Assembly: GCF_964332355.1 (NCBI RefSeq)
Contig: NZ_OZ201293.1
Coordinates: 186,001 to 250,000, forward strand
DNA length: 64,000 nt
From: Imbroritus primus
GTDB lineage: Bacteria > Pseudomonadota > Gammaproteobacteria > Burkholderiales > Burkholderiaceae
Reading direction: 5' to 3'
Of this stretch, positions 51,701-60,028 are shown piece by piece (the first letter of the stretch is position 1; each line of letters begins with the position of its first letter). Both the position numbers and the translations under genes were made by a program. The notes under the pieces were generated by a model. It ran no database searches. It was not told the origin of the DNA and saw only the letters and a list, made by a program, of their open reading frames with translations.

Positions 51701-52038
51701 TCCAGGACGAGTCGATGCTGTATGAGCAGCGCAAGCATGACGGTACGCTACCCATCGTCGGCGTGAATACTTTTCTCGCGCCTGCCGCCGAGGCCGCGCC
51801 AACGCCCGAGCTCGCGCGTTCAACGGAGGCGGAAAAACACTCGCAGCTGGCCCGCCTTGCGGCTTTCCATGCGCGGCATGCCGGCGCTGCGCCAGCCATG
51901 CTAACGCGCCTGCAGCAAGCGGTGCTCGAGGATGCGAATGTCTTTGCAGTGCTGATGGACGCGGTACAGGTATGTTCGCTCGGGCAGATCACGCATGCCC
52001 TGTTCGAGGTCGGCGGACAGTATCGGCGTACGATGTAG
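48745..52038 (+). CDS. icmF: Fused isobutyryl-CoA mutase IcmF
   Basis: IcmF, 1097 residues, interconverts isobutyryl-CoA and n-butyryl-CoA with coenzyme B12. The order of domains is as in known IcmF. The N-terminal B12-binding domain has DGHDAS with the cobalt-ligating His. The MeaB-like GTPase chaperone has P-loop GTGGAGKSS, ETSGIGQGD and NKFD. A helical linker and the TIM-barrel mutase end the protein. Where methylmalonyl-CoA mutase has Tyr and Arg, this protein has Phe (TAGVFPL) and Gln (DQGQNTCIF), the isobutyryl-type pair. ATG at 48745 is preceded by GGGGGTG. It seems monocistronic. Confidence 0.95.
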   Translation: MTDLSDARLRGGYADGDSNRDRAARGPLRFVTAAALFDGHDASINIIRRVLQAAGCEVIHLGHDRSVEVVVTAALQEDADAIAVSSYQGGHVEYFRYMVEQLHARGGAHIRVFGGGGGVIVPDEIALLHAAGVTRLYSAQDGQALGLRGMVDDMIARCYAAPRPAPVEVGDVLAGRDMALARYLSQCAGGRVLAETRAAVQAAAMIRRVPVLGITGTGGAGKSSLTDELIRRFRLDDAETLRIAILCVDPSRRKSGGALLGDRIRMNAIHHPRIFMHSLATRDSVAEVPAHLPDAIDACKVSGFDLIVVETSGIGQGDAAIVPLADVSLYVMTPEFGAASQLEKIDMLDFADFVVINKFDRRGAADAWRDVAKQVQRNRECWNVAPEDMPVYGTQASRFNDSGVTALYHALRTALVPHGLPPSGARLAHPAGKTTALGQAIVPPARSRYLSEVADMVRRYHARVARQSAVARECQQLNAAQRLLAAEGGAPDDPALQRLAELAAKRSAQLDEDAQALLTAWPDLQARYAADQLVTQVRGHERSSPLVTHTLSGMPIRKVLLPAYHDTGDILCWLMRENVPGAFPYTAGVFPLRRDKEEPTRMFAGEGDAFRTNRRFHLLSSGMPAKRLSTAFDSVTLYGEDPAERPDIYGKIGNAGVSIATLDDMQALYAGFDLCDPDTSVSMTINGPAPTVLAMFLQTAIRQRVERFTAEQGRVPDVAERAQIEAETLRIVRGTVQADILKEDQGQNTCIFSTDFSLKMMGDIQAYFIEHEVRNFYSVSISGYHIAEAGANPISQLAFTLANGLTYVEAYLARGMHIDAFAPNLSFFFSNGMDPEYSVLGRVARRIWAIAMRDRYGANARSQKLKYHVQTSGRSLHAQEIAFNDIRTTLQALIALYDNCNSLHTNAYDEAVTTPSAESVRRALAIQLIINREWGPSRCENPNQGSFLIESLTDLVEEAVLREFDRLTERGGVLGAMETGYQRGRIQDESMLYEQRKHDGTLPIVGVNTFLAPAAEAAPTPELARSTEAEKHSQLARLAAFHARHAGAAPAMLTRLQQAVLEDANVFAVLMDAVQVCSLGQITHALFEVGGQYRRTM

Positions 52039-52057
52039 CGCGCCTCGGTAGATCGCT

Positions 52058-52495
52058 TCAGCGTCGTGTCGGGATGCGTGCCAGCATCACCGTCAGGAGC
52101 AGCCCGGTAGCCAGCAGGGCAAGCACGACGCTGGTGCGTTCCCGGAACAGCCACGTGGAGATTGCCATCGACGTCCACATCATGCCGATGGCCAGCCGCT
52201 TGGCGCGCCGGGGAATGCTGCGATGGGTCTGCCAGTCGCGCACCAGCGGGCCGAAGATGCGGTGCGAGCACAGCCAGAAATAGAAGCGCGCCGAGCCGCG
52301 GGCAAAACAGGCCGCAGCGAGCAGGACGAATGGCGTGGTTGGCAGGACCGGCAGGAAGATGCCGATTGCACCGGCCAGCAGGGCGAGCCAGCCCAGCGCC
52401 ATCCACGCGATGCGCGCACCGCGCGAGCGCGCGAGTAGCCGCGGTGGATAGGCGGGCGCGAGCACGGCGTGATCGGGTTCGGCTGGAGCAGGCAT
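52058..52495 (-). CDS. DUF454 (YbaN-type) inner membrane protein
   Basis: A 145-residue protein with the YbaN/DUF454 pattern: MALGWLALLAGAIGIFLPVL, PTTPFVLLAAACFARGS, then LCSHRIFGPLVRDWQTHR and two closing membrane segments. Function in this family is not known. It is convergent with icmF, only 19 bp from its end. Confidence 0.87.
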   Translation of the reverse strand: MPAPAEPDHAVLAPAYPPRLLARSRGARIAWMALGWLALLAGAIGIFLPVLPTTPFVLLAAACFARGSARFYFWLCSHRIFGPLVRDWQTHRSIPRRAKRLAIGMMWTSMAISTWLFRERTSVVLALLATGLLLTVMLARIPTRR

Positions 52496-52638
52496 GGTTC
52501 AAGCATAGCGCGAACGCCGCGAACTTGTCGCGTGTCTGGTGACTTTCGTGCTGTAATGAAGCTGCAATGACGCGATGGTCACGACGGCTCACGTCAGGGG
52601 ACCATCTTGCGGCGCGTTGGATGTGCCAGGGAGCGAAC

Positions 52639-53538
52639 ATGACGGATGCGGCATTCTTTCCGGGGTTTACGCCTTTCAGGAAAACCGTGAATGGTGTCGA
52701 GATTGCCGGTGTCCAGGGGGGATCGGGTTCGCCTTTGCTGCTGTTGCATGGGCATCCCCAGAGTCATGTAGTGTGGCATGCAGTTGCCCCTGCCCTGGCA
52801 GCCCACTTCACGGTGATCGCCACCGATCTGCGTGGTTATGGCGCTTCGTCCAAGCCGGCCGGCGATCCGGCGCACCTGCTTTACAGCAAGCGCACCATGG
52901 CGCAGGATCAGGTCGATGTCATGGCAGCGCTCGGCTACCCGCGCTTCGATGTTTGCGGGCACGATCGCGGGGCACGCGTCGCGCATCGCCTGGCACTCGA
53001 TCATCCGCAATGCGTGCGCCGACTGATGCTGCTCGATATCGCCCCGACGCTGGCCATGTACGAACGCACCGACATGGCATTCGCCAGTGCCTACTGGCAC
53101 TGGTTCTTCCTGATCCAGCCGGCGCCGTTCCCGGAAACGCTCGTCAATGCCGCGCCCGATTTTTACATCAACAAGCTCATGGGGTTGCGGCATGCCGGGC
53201 TGGCACCGTTCCATCCCGACGCCATGGCAGCCTATGCCGCGACCATGCGCCAACCCGATGCGGTGCATGCCATGTGCGAAGACTACCGCGCCGCGGCCAC
53301 GGTCGATCTGCAGCATGACCGCGCCGACCGTGCGGCAGCGCGGATGATCGCCTGCCCCGTACGCGTATTGTGGGGCCAGCACGGTGTCGTAGGCCAGTGC
53401 TTCGACCCGCTGGCGCTGTGGCGCGAGGTGGCCGCAACCGTCAGCGGTACCGCATTGCCGTGCGGGCACTATCTGCCCGAGGAACTCCCGGAGACGATCC
53501 TGGCCGAGATGATGACGTTCTTCGCAAGAGCGCCGTAG
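52639..53538 (+). CDS. Haloacetate (fluoroacetate) dehalogenase-type alpha/beta hydrolase
   Basis: A 299-residue alpha/beta hydrolase that should cleave the carbon-halogen bond of haloacetates by an Asp nucleophile. It has the Asp-Arg-x-x-Arg motif (CGHDRGARVAHRLALDHP), the halide-binding His-Trp pair (YWHWFFLIQPAP), a Tyr in EDYRA and the catalytic His (CGHYLPEELPE), all as in fluoroacetate dehalogenase. Together these make the subfamily call good. True substrate is not proven. ATG at 52639 has CAGGGAG upstream; in-frame codons from 52567 are less likely. The next gene, a Bug-type binding protein, might supply an organic acid, but the 184-bp gap argues against one operon. Confidence 0.85.
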   Translation: MTDAAFFPGFTPFRKTVNGVEIAGVQGGSGSPLLLLHGHPQSHVVWHAVAPALAAHFTVIATDLRGYGASSKPAGDPAHLLYSKRTMAQDQVDVMAALGYPRFDVCGHDRGARVAHRLALDHPQCVRRLMLLDIAPTLAMYERTDMAFASAYWHWFFLIQPAPFPETLVNAAPDFYINKLMGLRHAGLAPFHPDAMAAYAATMRQPDAVHAMCEDYRAAATVDLQHDRADRAAARMIACPVRVLWGQHGVVGQCFDPLALWREVAATVSGTALPCGHYLPEELPETILAEMMTFFARAP

Positions 53539-53722
53539 AGTCCGCTGGATTCGCGAACAGAGTGCAGGTGCGGGGCGCGAAAAGGGGTAAATCCCGATGC
53601 CATCCGCGCCAGCCGGTTGATAGCATCCCCGCTAGCTTGCTGCGCAGACGGCGCCACCCGTTCGAGGGGAGGCGCGGTGCGGCAGACGATTAGAGAATCA
53701 AATGAACGCAAGGAGAGCTAGG

Positions 53723-54697
53723 ATGAAAGTGCTGTCGAAACTCGCCGCAGTGGCCCTGATGCTTTCGGCATTTGGTGCCACCGCCCAGGAATATCCCGGC
53801 TCGCGCCCGATCTCGGCGGTGGTTCCGTTCGCGGCCGGCGGCCCGACCGACAAGGTGGCACGCGAACTCGCCCTGGCGATGAGCAAGGCTCTCGGCGGCC
53901 AGATCATTATCGAGAACACCGGCGGTGCCGGCGGTACCATTGGCGCCAAGCGCGTGGCACAGGCCAAGAACGACGGCTACACGGTGCTGATCCACCACAT
54001 CGGCATGTCCACCGCGCCCACACTGTACCGCAACCTTGGCTTTGATCCGCTGAAGGATTTCGAGATGATCGGCGAGATCGCCGACGTGCCGATGTTGCTG
54101 GTCGGCAACAAGTCGCTGCCGCCGAACACCCTCAAGGAACTGCTCCCGTACATCAAGGCCAATGCCGCCAAGCTATCGCTGGCCAACGCCGGGGTGGGGT
54201 CCGCCTCGCACCTGTGCGGCCTGATGTTCATGAGCAAGATCGAGACCGAACTCGTGACCGTGCCGTACAAAGGCACCGCGCCGGCCCTGACCGACCTGCT
54301 GGGCGGACAGGTGAACCTGATGTGCGATCAGACCACCAACATCGCTGGCCAGTTGCGGGCCAATGCACTCAAGCCTTACGCCGCCATGCAGCCGCGTCGC
54401 GTGGAAGCCTTCAAGGACGTGCCGACCGCCGCCGAACAAGGCTTGCCGGGCCTGGAAGTGAAGATCTGGCACGCCATGTACGCGCCCAAGGGCACGCCCA
54501 AGGCCGTGATCGACAAGCTGTCCGAAGCGCTCCAGAAGGCGGTGCAGGATCCGAAGTTCAAGGCACAGATGGCCGAGCTTGGTGCGGAAGCCGTGCCGCC
54601 TGCCAAGGCCAAGCCGGAATCACTGCGCGCCCACCTGGCCTCGGAAATTGCCAAGTGGTCCCCGGTGATCAAGAAGGCTGGCGTCTACGCCGACTGA
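53723..54697 (+). CDS. Bug/TctC-family periplasmic solute-binding protein
   Basis: A 324-residue periplasmic protein with signal peptide (about 1-22, LSAFGATAQE) and Bug signatures (YPGSRPISAVVPFAAGGPTD; IENTGGAGGTIGAKRVA; TVPYKGTAPALTDLLGGQVN; NALKPYAAMQPRRVEAFKDV). Bug proteins bind carboxylates and similar small acids and are hugely expanded in Bordetella and Cupriavidus; most lack a dedicated transporter, as here. AGGAG precedes the ATG at 53723. A good terminator follows. Confidence 0.92.
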   Translation: MKVLSKLAAVALMLSAFGATAQEYPGSRPISAVVPFAAGGPTDKVARELALAMSKALGGQIIIENTGGAGGTIGAKRVAQAKNDGYTVLIHHIGMSTAPTLYRNLGFDPLKDFEMIGEIADVPMLLVGNKSLPPNTLKELLPYIKANAAKLSLANAGVGSASHLCGLMFMSKIETELVTVPYKGTAPALTDLLGGQVNLMCDQTTNIAGQLRANALKPYAAMQPRRVEAFKDVPTAAEQGLPGLEVKIWHAMYAPKGTPKAVIDKLSEALQKAVQDPKFKAQMAELGAEAVPPAKAKPESLRAHLASEIAKWSPVIKKAGVYAD

Positions 54698-54767
54698 CTG
54701 CCGGGCATGCTGTCTGCCCTCGGATATCGTTCGGCGATGTCCGCCACGCAGCGGTGCATCAAGATGA

Positions 54768-54793
54768 AGACCGCCCCTCGGGGCGGTTTTTTA
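54768..54793 (+). terminator. Rho-independent terminator after the Bug gene
   Basis: CCGCCC-CTCG-GGGCGG stem followed by six T (54771-54792), 73 nt after the stop codon. The rest of the 300-bp stretch up to the metallo-hydrolase gene shows nothing. Confidence 0.93.
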
Positions 54794-54998
54794 TTGGTAT
54801 GAATGCAACACTGCGCACGGGATTCGTGGGCGATTGTCTGGAGGAATCACTCCAATTTTCATCCTGTCCGGCGCCGCTCACCTTGCCGCCATCAATCACA
54901 TGGGCGAAGGCGCCCTGACGAAGGGCTGGCAAGAAAACGGGATCAGGTACGCAAACGCGGTAGAACCGCAGGGTGTGGCGCCCAGGATCGCTTCTCGT

Positions 54999-55970
54999 TC
55001 AACCGTGGTCGTACAGTACGCCATCCACATGACGTGCCGCGCCGGCTTTCACCAGTCCGGCGATGCCCTCGGCCATTAATGCGGTCATTGGCGCATCGTC
55101 GAAGAACCGTGCACGGATGCGGTGCAGGTAACTGGCATCATCCATCCACGCCAGCAACTCGGAGTCGGGCATGTGCTGGCGTTGCAGCAGGTGGAACTTG
55201 ATCAGCACGCGCAACGCTTGTGCGGCATTACGGCGTGGTTCGGCCTCCAGGTACGCGAGACGGCTGCGCGCGCGTTCCACTGCGGCGCCGACGTCGTCGA
55301 AGACCGGGCCATGGCCAGGGATGACCACGGCGGCATCGAGACTGGCGATGAGATCCAGCACGGCGCGTTGCTCCGCAAACCCGCCACCGCCGTCCAGCTC
55401 GGGAAACAGTACGCCAAAACCGTTTTGCCACAAGGCATCGCCGGACACCAGGATACGCGGCTCCGGGGCGAACAGCAGCAATGCATGTGGATCGTGTCCC
55501 GGCGCGGCAAGCACCTGCCATGCATAACCGCCAAGCTGCAGCGTATCGCCAGGGGCGATCACGTCGTCGTGTACAAAGCGGGCACATTCCTGCCCGGTGG
55601 CGCGAAAGCTCAGCTGGTCCTCGTCCCATGCAGCGACGGCAGCGGCCTCCATGGCGGGAATCGTGATGCGGCACCCCCATTCGGCATGCAGGGCCGCGTT
55701 GCCACCACAATGGTCTGAGTGCAGATGTGTATTGACGATGCGCACGAGCGGCGCGCCGGCCAGTGCATGGCGCAGTAATGCGACGGTCTGCGCGGCGTGG
55801 CTGACGTAACCGGTATCGATCAGCGTATAGCGATAGCGTGTTGCCGGGGTGGGTCTGGCATTGTCTGCGTCGCGGTCTGCATCGCTTTCAGGATCGCGGC
55901 ACAGCAGACCGTTGGCGGACAGCCAGCCACGTTCGAAGACGCGCAGGCTGGGCGGCAGGGCGATGGTCAT
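54999..55970 (-). CDS. MBL-fold metallo-hydrolase
   Basis: A 323-residue metallo-beta-lactamase-fold enzyme with the metal-binding HxHxDH motif (NTHLHSDHCGG), the second His (APGHDPHALLLF), the bridging Asp (LVSGDALW) and a final His (IPGHGPVF). A C-terminal winged-helix-like region as in LACTB2-type enzymes follows. The substrate is unknown; thioesters or lactones are usual for this branch. ATG at 55970, upstream in-frame sequence to 56084 is not protein-like. It lies 13 nt behind a small membrane protein gene. Confidence 0.87.
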   Translation of the reverse strand: MTIALPPSLRVFERGWLSANGLLCRDPESDADRDADNARPTPATRYRYTLIDTGYVSHAAQTVALLRHALAGAPLVRIVNTHLHSDHCGGNAALHAEWGCRITIPAMEAAAVAAWDEDQLSFRATGQECARFVHDDVIAPGDTLQLGGYAWQVLAAPGHDPHALLLFAPEPRILVSGDALWQNGFGVLFPELDGGGGFAEQRAVLDLIASLDAAVVIPGHGPVFDDVGAAVERARSRLAYLEAEPRRNAAQALRVLIKFHLLQRQHMPDSELLAWMDDASYLHRIRARFFDDAPMTALMAEGIAGLVKAGAARHVDGVLYDHG

Positions 55971-55983
55971 GGCAAGGTTCCCG

Positions 55984-56526
55984 TCATCTGGCGTCGGTGG
56001 CGCGGCCGGTATGGTGTGTGCGGCCTGTGTGACCCGCCGCGGCGATATGGGCGAACGCCTCGAGCAGCGCCGGCGTCCCCCCATGGAAGGTCACGAAATG
56101 TCCCTGCCGCGTCTGCAGGACCAGTCGAGGAGGAAACAGGCGCTCCAGGAATGGCAGGCCGATCAGCCGCGCATGGCGCAATGCCTCCCATTCCACGGAT
56201 CGGTTGACGATCCCGGTCTGGCGGATGCCATGGACGTCGACCGTGGTGGTTGATGTCAGGAAGTGCCACCAGCTCAGCAATAGCAGGCAGCCCGCACCGC
56301 CTGCCAGCAGCAACATGCCCAGGTGCTCACGGACCAGCGGCACATGCACGTCAGACATCATGACGACCGTGCGCCAGCCATACCAGGCCAGCAGCCAGAC
56401 CACGCCACTTGCCAGGCATTTGAAGTAGGTACTGTAGGCCGGTCCGCTGGTCGGTACGGCCACGAGCGCATGCTCCGTGTCCGGCGAGCGCATCACGGAT
56501 GGGTCTCGAGCAATGTCCGGCTTCAT
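55984..56526 (-). CDS. Membrane protein with PH-like domain, unknown function
   Basis: A 180-residue protein with two membrane segments (about 38-56, GVVWLLAWYGWRTVVMM, and 68-88, LGMLLLAGGAGCLLLLSWW). A cytoplasmic beta-rich part (TTTVDVHGIRQTGIVNRSVE; PPRLVLQTRQGHFVTFHGGT) resembles bacterial PH/YdbS-like domains. No specific function is known. It precedes the metallo-hydrolase gene in the same direction with a 13-nt gap. Confidence 0.7.
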   Translation of the reverse strand: MKPDIARDPSVMRSPDTEHALVAVPTSGPAYSTYFKCLASGVVWLLAWYGWRTVVMMSDVHVPLVREHLGMLLLAGGAGCLLLLSWWHFLTSTTTVDVHGIRQTGIVNRSVEWEALRHARLIGLPFLERLFPPRLVLQTRQGHFVTFHGGTPALLEAFAHIAAAGHTGRTHHTGRATDAR

Positions 56527-56652
56527 TGCAAGGCGGGCCAGTCAGCGGGTGAGATCGTGCCACATGCCGTGCGATGCCGCGCTCGACGTGGCGTTGCGTT
56601 CGTACTGCGTATTGCGCAATGTCGCGAGTGATACATCGCTTGCAGCCTCCCT

Positions 56653-56928
56653 TCAATCTTCCTGCACGAGCTGCTCGGCGCGTGCCAGCAATGCCAGCCA
56701 GATCGCCCGCTGGCGTGCTGGCTCGAGTGTCGACCAACTGGCGATTTCGTCGAGCGTACGCAGGCAACCGAGGCACCAGTCATCGCTGCTGCCCGGCACG
56801 CGGTCCATGCGGCAGACGCTGTTGCAGGGCGACGGAGTGCTTCCCCCGGCTCCATCGTTGCCGGCGAGAATCGGTGGCGCCAGCCGCCTGATCCGCCGCG
56901 CGGCGCGCAGGTAGGCTGCGCTGGTCAT
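56653..56928 (-). CDS. DUF1289 small Cys-rich protein
   Basis: A 91-residue protein with the DUF1289 signature: CNSVCRMD, then WCLGCLRTLDEIASW, four Cys that probably bind a metal or Fe-S cluster. The function is unknown. Its ATG overlaps the stop of the HMG-CoA lyase gene by 4 nt (ATGA), so the two are translated together. Confidence 0.85.
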   Translation of the reverse strand: MTSAAYLRAARRIRRLAPPILAGNDGAGGSTPSPCNSVCRMDRVPGSSDDWCLGCLRTLDEIASWSTLEPARQRAIWLALLARAEQLVQED

Positions 56929-57848
56929 GCGTTGGCGGCTCCGGCCGACTGGCGGGCCAGCAGCGCGCGGCCGGCGCGCGATCCATTAGCGCGGCCGAGT
57001 TGCTGTGAGATCCAGTCGCCTGTGCGCGCGACGGCATCGAGGTCGATACCGGTGGCGATCCCCAGGCCATGCAGCAGATACAGCACGTCTTCCGTGGCGA
57101 CATTGCCGGTCGCGCCCTTGGCATATGGACAGCCGCCGAGGCCGGCGACGGATGCATGGAAGATCGTCACGCCCACGTCGAGGCTGGCGAGAATATTCGC
57201 GAGTGCTTGTCCATAGGTATCGTGGAAGTGGCCCGACAACCGTTCCATTGGAAATACGCGGGCTGCTGCATCGAATACGGCGCGCACCTGCCCGGCAGTG
57301 CCCACGCCGATCGTATCGGCGATGTCGATCTCGTCGCAGCCGAGCGTCTGCAAGCGCTGTACCACGTCGACCACTGAAGCGACCGGCACCGCGCCCTGGT
57401 ACGGGCATCCGAGCGCGCACGAGATGCTCCCGCGAACCCGCAGGCCGGCTTGCTGGGCGGCTTCCGCCACGGGCGCGAAGCGGTCGATCGACTCGGCGAT
57501 CGAGCAATTGATATTGCGTTGGGAGAACGCCTCGCTGGCGGCGCCGAAGATCACGATCTCGTCCACGCCCGCCGCGAGTGCGGCCTCGAAGCCTTTCATG
57601 TTCGGCGTGAGTGCGGAGTAGAGCGTACCAGGGCGACGCGCGATGCCGGCCATGACATCTGTGCCGTCCGCCATCTGCGGTACCCACTTCGGCGAGACGA
57701 AGGAAGTGGCTTCGATATTGGCAAAGCCGGCTGCCGAGAGGCGGTCGACCAGTGCGATCTTGACCTCAGTCGGCACCGGTTGCGCTTCATTCTGCAGGCC
57801 GTCGCGCGGCCCGACTTCAATCACCTTGACGGTGGATGGATAGCCCAT
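56925..57848 (-). CDS. mvaB: Hydroxymethylglutaryl-CoA lyase
   Basis: A 307-residue TIM-barrel lyase that splits HMG-CoA to acetoacetate and acetyl-CoA in leucine breakdown. It has the N-terminal DRE-TIM motif (VIEVGPRDGLQNEA), metal-binding His residues (GHFHDTYGQAL) and the active-site Cys loop (GLGGCPYAKGATGNVATED). I use the ATG at 57848 (MGYPSTVKVIEVG). It lies one base behind the glyoxylate reductase gene and overlaps the DUF1289 gene. Confidence 0.93.
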   Translation of the reverse strand: MGYPSTVKVIEVGPRDGLQNEAQPVPTEVKIALVDRLSAAGFANIEATSFVSPKWVPQMADGTDVMAGIARRPGTLYSALTPNMKGFEAALAAGVDEIVIFGAASEAFSQRNINCSIAESIDRFAPVAEAAQQAGLRVRGSISCALGCPYQGAVPVASVVDVVQRLQTLGCDEIDIADTIGVGTAGQVRAVFDAAARVFPMERLSGHFHDTYGQALANILASLDVGVTIFHASVAGLGGCPYAKGATGNVATEDVLYLLHGLGIATGIDLDAVARTGDWISQQLGRANGSRAGRALLARQSAGAANA

Positions 57849-57849
57849 G

Positions 57850-58791
57850 TCAGTATCCCCGTGCGAGGTCGACCACCCCGGCCACTGGCTTGCCTGCTTC
57901 CAGCGCGCGGATCTTGCGCGCAATCTGCGCGACCGTGTCGTCGCGCAGCGTCATCGCGGAAATATGCGGCGTGATGGTGATGCGCGGTTCCTGCCAGAAC
58001 GGATGCCCGGCGGGCAAGGGCTCGGTGCGGAACACATCGAGCGTCGCGCCGGAGAGCTGTTCGGCGTGCAGCATGTCCAGCAGATCCTCTTCGACCAGGT
58101 GATCGCCGCGGCCGATATTGATGAGATGTGCGCCGGGACGCAGCTTGCGCATCAGGCCGGCATTGAGGATGCCGTCCGTCTCCGGCGTCAGCGGCAGAAT
58201 GTTGACGAGCACCTGCAGGCCGTCGAGAAAGGTATCCTGCTGCGCCGCGCCTGCATGGCAGGTGACGCCGTCGATCTGCTTGGGCGTGCGGCTCCAGCCG
58301 CGTACCGGAAAACCAAACGGGACGAGGGCCGATGCGATGCGCGTGCCGAGGACGCCCAGGCCCATCACGCCGATATGAAAATCTTCGCGCACATAGGGCC
58401 GCGCAAATTTCCAGCGGCCTTCGCGCTGTTGCACGTCGTAGGCATCGAAGCGGCGGAAGTGGCGCAGCACGGCGTGCGTGACATACTCGACCATCTGGAT
58501 GGACATGCCGGCATCGTCGAGGCGGATGATCGGCACGTTTGCCGGCAATGCGCCCGGCGCCTCCGCGTGCCAGCGCAGGATGCCGTCGACGCCTGCGCCC
58601 ATGTTGAAGATGGCCTTCAGGTCGCGACGGCCGCGCAGCATGTCGATCGGCGGTTTCCATACCACGGCGTAGTCCGCTTCCTCCTGCGCCGTGTCGGACC
58701 AGGTGCTCAGCGCGGCCTCCGGCAGCGCGGTACGGAAGGCGGCCAGCCACGGATCGTAGCGGCCATCGGGAACATACAACTGCAACTTCAT
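57850..58791 (-). CDS. ghrA: Glyoxylate/hydroxypyruvate reductase A
   Basis: A 313-residue D-2-hydroxyacid dehydrogenase of the GhrA kind, NAD(P)H-dependent, reducing glyoxylate and hydroxypyruvate. Rossmann motif GVMGLGVLGTRIASAL, catalytic Arg (NIGRGDHLVEEDLL), Glu (DVFRTEPLPAGHPFW) and His (ITITPHISAMT) are intact, as is the N-terminal GAGVD. It is first gene of a three-gene unit with HMG-CoA lyase and the DUF1289 gene. Confidence 0.92.
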   Translation of the reverse strand: MKLQLYVPDGRYDPWLAAFRTALPEAALSTWSDTAQEEADYAVVWKPPIDMLRGRRDLKAIFNMGAGVDGILRWHAEAPGALPANVPIIRLDDAGMSIQMVEYVTHAVLRHFRRFDAYDVQQREGRWKFARPYVREDFHIGVMGLGVLGTRIASALVPFGFPVRGWSRTPKQIDGVTCHAGAAQQDTFLDGLQVLVNILPLTPETDGILNAGLMRKLRPGAHLINIGRGDHLVEEDLLDMLHAEQLSGATLDVFRTEPLPAGHPFWQEPRITITPHISAMTLRDDTVAQIARKIRALEAGKPVAGVVDLARGY

Positions 58792-58913
58792 GCGGACTCC
58801 AGCAGATCGGTCACGCTGGCAGGTCCATGCCCGCCAGCGTATGCGGTAAAGCCTTGACTTTAACGCAGATCAGCCGGCCCGTCCGCGCAGTGGAGCGCGC
58901 GTGCGGCGTGGTT

Positions 58914-58936
58914 CCCGGCGCTGGCGTTGCGCCGGG
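58914..58936 (-). terminator. Hairpin behind bioB
   Basis: An 8-bp stem (CCCGGCGC / GCGCCGGG) with a 7-nt loop lies 3 nt past the bioB stop on the minus strand. There is no T-run, so it may be a weak or factor-assisted end of the bio operon. Confidence 0.45.
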
Positions 58937-58939
58937 CGT

Positions 58940-59995
58940 TCAGGCGTGATGCTGGCAGCCAGCAGGTTCCGTCGGGACAGCATCTGACGCAAGGGCCTCC
59001 TGCACATCGGTGCGGATGCCAAGGCGCGCCAGCAGGGCGCGATCTTTCTCCGCCTGAGGATTGGATGTGGTCAGCAGGCGGTCGCCGTAGAAGATCGAAT
59101 TCGCCCCCGCCATGAAGGCCAGTGCCTGCAGGGCTTCGTCCATCTGTTCGCGTCCTGCCGACAAGCGCACCATGGAAGCCGGCATGGTGATGCGGGCCAC
59201 GGCGATGGTGCGCACGAACTCGAACGGGTCGAGCGCCTGCACGTCGGCAAGCGGCGTGCCTTCGATTGCCACCAGGTTGTTGATCGGTACCGATTCGGGC
59301 GCCGGATCGAGGTTGGCCAGTTCGGCAATCAGTCCGGCGCGTTGCACGCGCGATTCGCCCATGCCGATAATGCCGCCCGAGCACACATGGATACCGGCGC
59401 TGCGCACATGGCCGAGCGTGTCGAGACGATCCTGGTAGGTGCGTGTGGTGATGATCTTGCCGTAGAAATCGGGCGAGGTATCGAGGTTGTGGTTGTAGTA
59501 GTCGAGGCCGGCTTCCTTCAACTGCTGAGCCTGTTCGGGCTGCAGCATGCCGAGCGTCATGCAGGTCTCGAGCCCCATGGCTTTGACCTCGCGCACCATG
59601 GCCGTGATCGGTTCCATGTGGCGTTCCTTCGGGCTGCGCCACGCTGCGCCCATGCAGAAGCGTGTCGCGCCGTTGGCCTTGGCAGCGCGCGCCGCTTCGA
59701 GCACCTCGTCGAGCGCCATCAGTTTCTCGGCCTTCACGCCCGAGTCGTGGTGCGCGCTCTGCGAGCAATAGCCGCAATCCTCCTCGCACCCGCCGGTCTT
59801 GATCGACAACAGCGTGGAGAGTTGCACTGCATTGGCGTCGAAGTGCTGGCGGTGCACCTGCTGCGCGCGGAACAGCAGATCGTTGAACGGCAGTTCGAAG
59901 AGCTGGGCGACGGCGTCGACGCTCCATGCCTGGCTCGAATCGCCGGGGCGCGTCACGGGCGTAGCGCGCTCATGAAAAGTGATGGTGTGTTCCAT
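58940..59995 (-). CDS. bioB: Biotin synthase BioB
   Basis: A radical-SAM enzyme, 351 residues, that inserts sulfur into dethiobiotin, the last step of biotin synthesis. The radical-SAM Cys triad is Cys70-x3-Cys74-x2-Cys77 (KTGGCEEDCGYCSQS). Ligands for the second Fe-S cluster (ETCMTLGML) and further BioB motifs (YNHNLDTSPDFY; VCSGGIIGMGE) are present. It is the fourth gene of bioA-F-D-B, 33 nt behind bioD. Confidence 0.97.
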   Translation of the reverse strand: MEHTITFHERATPVTRPGDSSQAWSVDAVAQLFELPFNDLLFRAQQVHRQHFDANAVQLSTLLSIKTGGCEEDCGYCSQSAHHDSGVKAEKLMALDEVLEAARAAKANGATRFCMGAAWRSPKERHMEPITAMVREVKAMGLETCMTLGMLQPEQAQQLKEAGLDYYNHNLDTSPDFYGKIITTRTYQDRLDTLGHVRSAGIHVCSGGIIGMGESRVQRAGLIAELANLDPAPESVPINNLVAIEGTPLADVQALDPFEFVRTIAVARITMPASMVRLSAGREQMDEALQALAFMAGANSIFYGDRLLTTSNPQAEKDRALLARLGIRTDVQEALASDAVPTEPAGCQHHA

Positions 59996-60028
59996 GGTGA
60001 GTGCTCTCGGTCAGTATCGGTTCAGTAT

